Of a DNA stretch of 64,000 bases, positions 55,992 to 64,000 are shown piece by piece (position 1 is the first letter of the stretch; each line of letters begins with the position of its first letter). The position numbers and the translations under genes are program-made. Below the pieces are notes generated by a model, which was given only the letters and a program-made list of their open reading frames with translations, ran no database searches and had not been told where the DNA came from. The stretch covers positions 1 to 64,000 of the forward strand of contig NXFV01000942.1 in assembly GCA_002803225.1 (NCBI GenBank). Direction: 5' to 3'. This DNA comes from Gamarada debralockiae (taxonomy: Eukaryota > Ascomycota > Leotiomycetes > Helotiales > Hyphodiscaceae).

Positions 55992-57695
55992 TCACGCACC
56001 AACCTCCATCTCCTTGTTAATCGTAACTCCATCCTCTGTAACCGCAATCGTCTTACTCAACACCGCCGTCCACTTCCTAACCACGTGTCCCTTAATAATA
56101 ATCCCAACCATAATAGCATCCACAAACAAAATAAAGAAAGCACCCATTCCCCACATCCAGCCTACCCCAACAGCAGCTTGCCATTGCGTAACAATAAACA
56201 CCGAAATCAAACCGAATGTAATTCTATACGCGTTAAGAGAGACGGAGGTTTCGACAGGGTTGTGCAAGAAGCATTCGACCACGTAATTGTAGCACACGGG
56301 CAAGGCGAGAAGAGCGCCGAACCAGATGAGGAAACCGCTGAGGGCGAGAACCATGTAGTGTAAGTGGTATTCGAGGCCAGCACCCCAGAGACCGAGGCCA
56401 ATTGGGAGGACAATGGATGGGAGGATGGTATTAGCGAGACGATACTCCGTATGCCACTTCCCGCCTCGCCGCCTGGCAAGCCAAAGGGGAACGGCGTCGT
56501 TGAAGAAATAACCGTATGCCTGGGCGGCGATGATGCCGACCCAGGCGGTAAAAGTAAAGCAGGCAAGTTGCAGGGAGGAGAATCCATACCCACCTGCGAC
56601 AATGGGGGGTTGGAGGTAGGTGGCGAGTGTTGAGGCTTGCATTATAGGGAGACCGAGGGCGACGAAGATGTAGGTTCCCATTAGAAGGGTTATGGGGGCG
56701 AATGTGATCTTGAAGGGGATTATAGCACGTTTTACCTAGGTTTGTTAGCCGGTTTTGGGTGTGGGGAGGGAATATTGGAAGAGGGACGTACGAATTCAGC
56801 GCCTTTGCCGGAAGGTTGGGTTCGTGTGCCTGGGAGGAATGTAGCGAGGCGGTTTGCGAGCCAGGATTTCGGGAGGGGTTGGTTACGAACATCAGGGTCG
56901 CGACTGTATGTTGTATCTTCGACGAAAATAAAGACAAGGACGATAGCAGCGCCCACAGGACCTAACGTCCACCAGAAGACATATTGCCACGGTTTCGTCT
57001 GGGCGATGAAACCTCCAAGCGTACCGCCACCGACAACAGCGAAGATGATGAGAACCTCGAAGATAGCGAAGGCTTTGCCTCGTTGATGCAGGTAGAACAT
57101 ATCAATGATATAACCACTCCCAATAATCGCGGGAATCCCACCAAACAAACCACAGAAAAGTCTTGAGATGGTGAAACCGATGTAATCATCCGCACCAGTC
57201 ATTTCGGCGCCCCATATCTGACCGATGAACACACCTACCAGACTCCAGAACACAACAGCGGACCGACCAATGACGGCAACGAAAGGGATCAGGATAAAGG
57301 GACCGGCGACCCAGCCTGAGAGGGAGGCGGCAACGGAGTTCAGGAGGGCAGTGGTGCTTTTGTGGTAGGTGGGCTCTTGCAATACGAAGGTGAGTTGATT
57401 GGAGTTGGGGGACATTTGGGCTGCGAAGCCAGCGAGACAGATACAGGCAAAGATGATGATTTTTTTGCGGAGGGGCCAGTTCTACATACATTTTAGAGAT
57501 GGTGATGTTGATGGATGGATGAGGATGAGGTGGTATGAGATGAGAACGTACTAGGGGATCTTCTGGATCATCGCTGGGCTGGGGGACGAGAATCACATTG
57601 CCTTTTTTCGTCGCGGCGACCTTGAGAGGCGAGTCAATGGTCGTCGCGGCGACTGTAGGTGACTTCACCTCCTCAGAGGACCCAGTTTCCGACAT
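55992..57695 (-). CDS. MFS transporter, drug:H+ antiporter-like
   Basis: Three exons (57552-57695, 56792-57481, 55992-56735) give 525 residues with about 12 hydrophobic helices. The N-terminus is disordered (SEEVKSPTVAATT) and ends in the phrase DDPEDPLNWPLRKK, the usual entry to helix 1 in fungal multidrug MFS proteins. Helices 4-5 carry RLFCGLFGGIPAIIG and DMFYLHQRGKAFAIFE, matching the family loop pattern. The central loop is hydrophilic (YSRDPDVRNQPLPKSW); after the second intron the frame resumes VKRAIIPFKITFAPITLL, entering helix 7. Substrate unknown. Both introns are phase 0 with normal borders, and the gene appears intact. It sits next to MITE-like and Tc1 sequence. Confidence 0.9.
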
Positions 57696-57948
57696 GGTGA
57701 TATGTAGGTTATAGACGGGACTCTGTGAGAGGGACAAGCGTGGCGTGAAAGAGCGTCTTCTGCAACGTGATTCTGCAATGAGAATGTGTAAGGAAGGAAG
57801 AACGAAAATCTAGAGGAAAAAAAGAACATTAAGCCCCTTGGGGGTGGCATCGCAAAATATGTTCTCTTCAAACTATGTATAGCTGCATACAGGAGATCCA
57901 CTTCGCTTACGGGTGACGGGGGAGGAGATGGATTGAGAAACGTCTGTA

Positions 57949-58215
57949 CACTGTACGAAGGGCCGACCGATTTGAAATTCGGACGTCCTGTTGCAAGCGA
58001 TGCCCCCCACTTCGGTCGCCATAATAAATCCGCTTCAAATTTGATTTTCTTGAAATATATATGCAATAAAACAGCTGCTTCCTCTCTACCATATAAGCAC
58101 TAATTGAGAATTTCGGACGTTGTACTGATTTTTAATATAAGTTTGAAAACATAGAGGTTTTCGGGCTCTCGCTTAGGCGTGCCCAGACTTCAAATCGGTC
58201 GGCCTTCGTACAGTG
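57949..58215. mobile_element. MITE-like inverted-repeat element
   Basis: 57949-57976 and 58189-58215 are inverted copies (CACTGTACGAAGG then CCGACCGATTTGAA) differing by one base indel. The 212-bp interior is AT-rich and non-coding. The arms and size fit a small non-autonomous element. No target duplication could be confirmed. Confidence 0.65.
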
Positions 58216-59148
58216 CATCAATAAGCTCGCAGAGTATGTCGAGGGGACCGAGCCAACGAATGCGAAGAACGGAAGCAGCCAGTCGAACCCCGGCCCCCCC
58301 GACCCCCACCCCATCGGGCTGCATGTTGCAGAATGCCGCTGGTGCTTCCCTCCCCCGTCCCAACCCTCTAACCCAATATATAGGCGGTGTGGCCATCGCT
58401 GCTGCGCGTCGCAAATTCCCATAGTAAACATCGTAGAATCGCAGCCCAGGCGCATAACCAAGCATTCGAAGGATTCTTCGTTCAACAACCGGCCCATTCG
58501 ATCGATATTACCGCCCTCTCAATATGTCCGACCCTACCGCCGCTGAAACAGCCAAGTTGGCTGAATATCACGCAAATCTTGCTGCTGCGCGCGTCTCTAG
58601 GGTGGTATCTAAAGCATTCCTAGCGCGTGATAATCAAGGCACTAGCTTAGAATGTAGATGCTAACACTTATGACCACCGAATAGGTGGGCCTGGGGTTGA
58701 ATCCTTCATACGATGCCATGCGATGCAGTTTTCGATAATACGCGCTCGCAATTCCGCAAGAGCGAACTGCGAAGGGAAATTTGGGATTGGGCAATTAGAA
58801 GTGCAATTGAATTGATTGGATGGATGGATTCCACCTCGGTATCATGTATGATTTATATATGATTTCCTGACCCATTCTGGTAATTTACAGCTAACTCTTT
58901 TGCCAGAGCAAAGAAATACGAATCTAGGTGCGAGTAGCATCATGCGTAACTTACTTATGATGAGACTGGGATGGCAGATCAGCGAATCAGAACCTCCTGA
59001 CTGGATCTGTTCGTCGCACCGTCACTATTCGCCTTCGCTGTCGTGATTTGCACATTCGTCGTTTTCAGAATCCCACCTCCCTCTTTCCCAAATTCCGCTT
59101 TGCCGAATTCGCCCTCTTCCCCAACAACAACATGTCCCTCCCAAGGTT
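58216..59148. other. Intergenic, no supportable gene
   Basis: A 46-codon ORF from 58524 (MSDPTAAETAKLAEYH) exists but is too short to support. A C-rich tract lies near 58290-58310. This includes the 3' flank of the receptor pseudogene. Confidence 0.4.
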
Positions 59149-60634
59149 TCAAATCGCTGGCCTATCACTCTGCATATCCCAATCCCCATCTCCATCTCCC
59201 ACGTAATAAGGATCGCGAGCCCCCGGTTTGTTGACGATGCGGCCGCCGCTGATGGAATGCCGGGACCCGTGCCCGGATCGGAGGTTGTGGAGGGGGAGGG
59301 AGTTGGATTTGGATTTTGAGCGCGTGGTGCTGCCGAAGGATGTGGAGCCAAGTTTGTGGAAGAGGGGACGCACGGAGGGGGCTGCGGCGGCGATTACGCC
59401 GAAGGTTGCTTCGAGTCTGCTTTGTGGTTGGTTTGTGGATGTAGTGAGTTGAGAGTTGAGAGTGGAATGGGTGGATGTATGGAGGCTGAGGCTTACGTTG
59501 CCCATTTGAAAAGTGGTACGAGATCCTCTGTAGATTAGAAGTATTGGCTTCAAGAATGCACTTCGAGAGAAAGCAAGGGACGTACAGGTTGGGTCTTGGG
59601 TTGCTGTTAAACTGGGAACAAGGACTGTTCGTGCGATAGCAAATCCGCCGCTCCTACTGTATGTGAGCAAAATGCAATAGAACCCGTTCACTTGGACACA
59701 ACTCACGCAAAGCCCAAGGCCATAAGTCCTCAGACACCCAGTTTGGTCTTTAAGGTGATCTAGACGCTCCAGAGGAATATAACTGGGAGAATAGATAAGA
59801 TGATAACGGTTGTAGCAGCAATGGCTAGTTGAAAACCGGTTAGCAAGAACTCTGATGTTTAGAACTCTGGAGGAGAATCAAAAGCCAGCGATCATACATC
59901 CTTGTGTGAGTCCCAGCGCATTTATAGCTGTATTTGACCAACAGTGTCCCGGGATTGACTTATTCCAATTCAATTCCGCCGGCGTGCATTGCGGGAAAAT
60001 AACAGCGACGTCAAACCAAGCTGGTGATAATGTTGAAAGCGATGAATGACCAGAAGAAGTCATTCCATCGTTTACTCGTCAAACTGTATTATCCAAACTA
60101 TTAGCCAAAGCTCGAAGATATCGAATCGAGAGCGGTGTATTCATCACCCCAGGACAGAATGCAACAGAGGACAGAGAGGGATACATGCAATAATGGTTTC
60201 AAGAACAAACTGATGGATATCTTAACGAAGACCGTTGACACAATCACAACAAGCTCGGCGATGCGTAAGAGTTCAATACTGAAAACAGCACGATCTGGAT
60301 CTAGGAATTTTATATGGCGACCAAGTCCATTGTGTAATGCGCCAAGGACAAGACCCATTACCACCAGGACTATAACCTGCAGAGCAATCGCATATTAACA
60401 TCAAGTCATCTCCATCTTCAGGCTTTCGAGGCAGCAGAATTGAATTGAATTCAATCGGTAGGAGTGAGTTCCCACCATAGCCAGCACATTAAAAATATCA
60501 TCCCAGCCCACCCACTTGATCATTCGGATTCGCACATAGAGACGCAGTGCTGTTAAGATAAAAGCGACGACTGTTGTGAGAAGGAGTGGGACAATGACGG
60601 TATACGCGATGGATACATTGCTGACGGTGGCCAT
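59149..60634 (-). pseudogene. PTH11-like / fungal rhodopsin-domain receptor pseudogene
   Basis: On the minus strand exon 1 (60476-60634) reads IAYTVIVPLLLTTVVAFI, then LRLYVRIRM and WDDIFNVLAM. Exon 2 (from 60376) reads MGLVLGALHNGLGRHI and IVSTVFVKISISLF. Later parts give KRWNDFFWSFIAFNIITS, VAVIFPQCTPAELNWNKSI, AINALGLTQG, VIILSILPVIFLWSV, FAIARTVLVPSL and a final exon with LEATFGVIAAAAPSVRPLF. This is the order of the seven-helix fungal family to which PTH11-like receptors belong. One extra base near 60012 breaks the frame, and stop codons occur after FLWSV, after KLGV and at the next splice. The 59149-59430 exon remains open. The gene is not functional as read. Confidence 0.75.
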
Positions 60635-61400
60635 CGAGGTTAAGCGATGAACTTCCGGTGCTGTGTGACTTCGATCGTGACGACTGAAGTGACGACAACT
60701 GACAAGACGACTCGAGAGGATGGGGAATCTAAAAACGGGGCTCGAGACGATTGCGACGACTGCAGTACATATTATCTTTAAGTGAGGTGGGTACTGTAGA
60801 GGTACCTTACCTTATCTGTTCCAACTTCTCCCAGCACTCCAGTGGTATGCATGTGAGTGGCTACCTAGTGACCTTCCTCCTGGCACTCGCACATAATTTC
60901 CCGCGAAAATGAAATACGACCGTACCTGCCTTATGCGTAAGTACCTATTTGTGTAACGCAATCTAGGCACATATCATGGGATAGTAAACACAGTACGTTG
61001 ATATTCCAACAAGACTAAAACAAGCCCCTGAGGATTTGGGGGGGGTTCGAGATGAGTCTATAAGTGCGGTCCACTTAATCCATCCATAATCAAGGCACTG
61101 GCCTGAGCAGAACATGTTCTCCGCGGCAAAGGAGGCACAGATTTTCGGGGAAGAGGAATGGCTGCTCCGTGAACTAGTAGAGGAGGATCTGAGGGAGTGA
61201 GGGTCTGTTGCGAATGGAACGGGGGTTCACTATTCGGTTAAGAAAAAGTGGCCGAAATTGGCACATGCGCAACTACCAAAATTACCACCCATCTACCTAT
61301 CTAATACTTCGCCATTCGCCCATTTGCTCTCCTATAATCATGTAACATTTTGGTATATTTATTGTACATTCCCTGAATCGTCCATTTCCTCATTGAATAT
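60635..61400. other. Intergenic, no gene seen
   Basis: Contains the former receptor promoter and AT/GC-mixed DNA. A 28-codon ORF at 61111 is too short to support. Confidence 0.45.
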
Positions 61401-61940
61401 CTGAACAAACCATGATTGCCCAGCCTTCTCTATAGTAGTCCTCCTGGCATAAAATGCGTTCTTTAAAAGCATGCCTGTGATTCAAGAATAGAGGGATCAG
61501 GAGACACTCCAGGGAGCGTAAACAAAGGGAGATTATACTTATTCGCCCAGGCTATTGTAGTCCTACTTATGTGTGCCGAATCTGCGTCTTGACAGAGGGT
61601 TAACCTTGAGCTTGAAAGTCGTCGGAAGCTGCGGTAGGATAACATCTGCATAGACCTTTGTAGTCATCTTGCCTACCCCATTCGGCACCTCGTACGTCAA
61701 GATCTTCTTGTAGTTATACCCAATAACTACAAAGACGTTCAAAAGCTTCTCAGGCTCTTCTTCCCTTACCTATGCCTCAATATCCTTAGCTGTAACTTTC
61801 TTACGGTAAACGTTTGTAGGCTTATATCGATACTTCGCGCCGCGTTTGCGCTTGATTCGTTTTGGTATCGCTAGGCCATGATACTCGCAACTGGGCTCTG
61901 AGGATGCATTGATGTCAACGCCTGATTGTGCATGCTCTGT
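61400..61940 (-). mobile_element. Second Tc1/mariner-type transposase relic
   Basis: The minus strand reads IKRKRGAKYRYKPTNVYRKK, then a stop where Trp would fit, LNVFVVIGYNYKKILTYEVP, KVYADVILPQLP, and in a shifted frame LCQDADSAHISRTTIAWANK and LPGVSPDPSILES. These are the pre-catalytic strand, the D-x-N/S-x-x-H block and the SPD block of a DDE transposase. It differs from the relic at 54.3-55.3 kb, so two families were present. At least one stop and one frameshift inactivate it. Confidence 0.7.
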
Positions 61941-62758
61941 TTCAAGATCATCTTCACCGGAAGATACTGAGTCATTGTCGCTTTGAGCACAAAATTTGGG
62001 GGATCTGCCCATGAGAAACATTTGCGTCGGACTCCTCATATTGCCAAAAGAGCAATGCATCGTACTGTGTGAGCGAACTTCTATGACGCCTCCAGAGATG
62101 TATGACATGAAAACCCCAGCAATTGGCATTTGGCCTCGAGGAATTCCATTTGTCATGAGATGCGTAGTACAATCGTGCCAGAGATCGACAAGTTCAGGCC
62201 AAGCATATCTCTTAGGACCGGGCCACTCTGAGGTACTCCAGTACTGCTACCCTGTGTCTTCTGCACCATTTTCCAGGCATAGTGCAAAACGACTTGTTTG
62301 GCACGATCTCGTATAGGCCTGCAAAGCTTGCGACGACGTATTTTCAACGTCAAAGGAGGTTCGGCTAATGTCGTTAGACAAACACAGCATAATGAGCAGA
62401 TCCGACTTACCATCAATTCGTTCCCAAACGTCTCCATGGAGCATGTATGGTAAGACACGCGCACCCCACGAGAAATACCATGTCTTGGAGTCGATCGACC
62501 TTTTCGGGAAGTTGCGAGTGCTATATCCCCTTTGCTCGAGAAAAGACTCGAGCTCTGCGTATGTTAGAGTACCCTCTTCTAACTAGGAATGTGGTAGAAG
62601 AGATCGTAGTCGTCCTTGGAAGGATTGACCAGATTCTTCTGCTCTAAGAAGGACTTGAGATGGTGAATTTCGGGCCACTGGGACCGCAACCTAAAGCCAG
62701 AATATGATTCTAACGGCGATGAAGGTGCATTGGAGAGTGAGCTGTAGAGATATTGAAT
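61941..62758 (-). pseudogene. Degraded protein-coding remnant, unrecognised
   Basis: Minus-strand frames give protein-like stretches (KSFLEQKNLVNPSKDDYDLF, RNFPKRSIDSKTWYFSWGAR, GDVWERIDGKSDLLIML, DLWHDCTTHLMTNGIPRGQM) that switch frame several times and end in stops. It may be part of the adjoining transposon or a separate decayed gene. I do not recognise the family. Confidence 0.35.
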
Positions 62759-64000
62759 CTAATTTCTAGGTTTCTCGATGCCTTTCTCTCGAAGTTTCTC
62801 TTCCACAAGATCCCAATTAATCCCTGACTTGCGACGTTCCACTTCCGGAGGGTTTCTTGAAAAGAAAAGAGACTTGTATTCCTGGAATATTTCCATGAAA
62901 AGGAGGACCTCAGCCGGCGACCAGTACATCCTGAGTGGGGCTAGGAAGTGTACATTTTGTTTCACGGGCAGAGCGCGGTTCAGGCCCTCGAAGTGAGGTT
63001 TTGGCATGGTCTTGGGTTTAATCTCATAGGCAAGTTCCATTGCCCAACCTGGCGCGAAACACTTTGCCTTGGGACCAACCGAAGTTCCCATGTAGATCAA
63101 CTCGATCGCTTCTGCTAAAATCAGGAGAAAGATCAAATGAGACCTATTCCACTCATGGTTCTCCAAGAGCGGAAAAGCCATTAGGATGGTCCAAACGACT
63201 TCTGTAATATCCTCATGAGCAAGACGTTGGTGGGACCATAGGAATCTGCTTTTGCCCCTCGCGCTCTTGCCTTCCGGATCCTTGAAGCGAGTGGAACCAG
63301 AATCTTGCTTCTTTTCGGCCCTGATTCGACGAAGTCTATCGATCTGTTCACTGTGACAGGGTATTTAGTGTCCTAGAGCCGCCGCTCTAGACTTGTTCAG
63401 CTTCAATGAACGCGCCTGCCCAACATATCCCATATCAGACTTCAGAGCTTTTGAGCTAGGTCGGTAGTATCCTAGAAGAAAATAGACAGCGATGACATTG
63501 GGTGGTGTGCTGGCCAAAGGGAAGAACTGCAAGTCCGAGAGTAGATTTTTGAAATCCTGTTTGCTGGTCGCGTTTCTGACTGCGAAAGACCGGACTTGTG
63601 GGTGTAGCAAAATCCTGAGGATGCCTCCTCGAGCTTCTTCATCGCCATTGACGTTCACCCATCTTAGCATGTGACAATCGAAAGGGCCTTCTTTCCAATC
63701 TTTGAGCGAGGATTCAGAAGCCTTCTCAAAGAGGTGTTGAAAAATCTCTGAATACCATTCATCTGCCCGAGCAATGTTGTCGCGTATTATCGTAGAGACT
63801 ATTAAAAGCAAGTATTAGCACGAGACCGTGATCAAAGAAGCGTGTGACTTACGGGCGTTCAGTGGCGTTGCCAGGAGAATAGCGTCCAGTTGGGCCAGCA
63901 CATCCTCAATGATAGCTGGCTTCAGTGCGTAGCATTCAGGAAGCAAAGGTTCACTATATCCCGGGTCCCCGCTCTCCGACTGGTCGAATTGCTCATCTTC
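62759..64000 (-). CDS. Unrecognised protein, 5' end beyond the window
   Basis: Three exons are visible: 63853-64000 (continuing past the edge), 63393-63798 and 62759-63350, joined by 54- and 42-nt introns. They give at least 381 residues in one frame. Exon 1 is acidic and ends IIEDVLAQLDAILLATPLNA. Exon 2 has STIIRDNIARADEWYSEIFQ, MLRWVNVNGDEEARGGILR and VIAVYFLLGYYRPSS, then MGYVGQARSL. Exon 3 has EQIDRLRRIRAEKK, basic residues, WSHQRLAHEDITEVVWTILM and an end with MYWSPAEVLLFMEIFQEYKS. The Gly-Tyr-Val-Gly segment recalls the GIY-YIG nuclease start, but I cannot confirm it. The gene appears intact within the window. Confidence 0.7.

Noticed and set aside
58524..58664. 46-codon ORF starting MSDPTAAETAK
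   Set aside because: Pleasant start context but too short, with no splice partner or recognisable family.
61111..61197. 28-codon acidic ORF (MFSAAKEAQIFGEEEW)
   Set aside because: Too short to support and surrounded by non-coding DNA.

Overview
This is nuclear DNA from a filamentous ascomycete (Pezizomycotina). Genes sit on both strands, most are split by 42-125 nt introns with GTNNGT donors and CTAAY/CTGAY branch points, and fungus-restricted families are present (HET domain, RTA1-like, DUF3176, PTH11-like, fungal CorA-like). AT-rich gene-poor islands hold transposon relics whose stop codons look like C-to-T (RIP-like) damage. I cannot fix class or species from sequence alone; a leotiomycete-like genome is only a guess.

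The left half (1-24 kb) is accessory. It holds an unrecognised ORF, the last exon of a sugar transporter, an RTA1-like gene, a broken alpha/beta hydrolase, an F-box gene, an intracellular GH3 beta-glucosidase with a PA14 insert, decayed dienelactone hydrolase and drug-transporter fragments, a HET-domain gene, a broken membrane protein and an intact DUF3176 gene. Between them lie MITE-like elements and dispersed repeats. One MITE family has copies at 6.0 and 19.2 kb in opposite orientation. A second repeat family has copies at 14.0 and 30.3 kb, the latter with another small element nested inside it.

The middle (24-52 kb) is mostly a conserved housekeeping block: a CorA-like transporter (with two apparent frameshifts), a J-domain protein, FIG4, TTI2, a MAPEG protein, the CCA-adding enzyme, TRS85, POL32/CDC27, RAD18 and argininosuccinate synthase. 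Several are head-to-head pairs sharing short promoters, and CACGTG boxes recur in these intergenic regions. POL32 and RAD18, both acting in PCNA-linked DNA damage tolerance, diverge from a 207-bp spacer. POL32 needs two GC-AG introns. Argininosuccinate synthase has about 17 exons, including 14-, 14- and 5-nt exons inside catalytic motifs.

The right end (52-64 kb) is accessory again: a broken protein with five SANT/Myb-like repeats, an unrecognised broken gene, two Tc1/mariner transposase relics, an intact MFS transporter, a PTH11-like receptor pseudogene and the 3' part of an unrecognised three-exon gene running off the edge. I found no CRISPR array, rRNA, convincing tRNA or biosynthetic cluster. 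The window looks like a conserved core block flanked by decaying, transposon-rich sequence rather than one coordinated new system.
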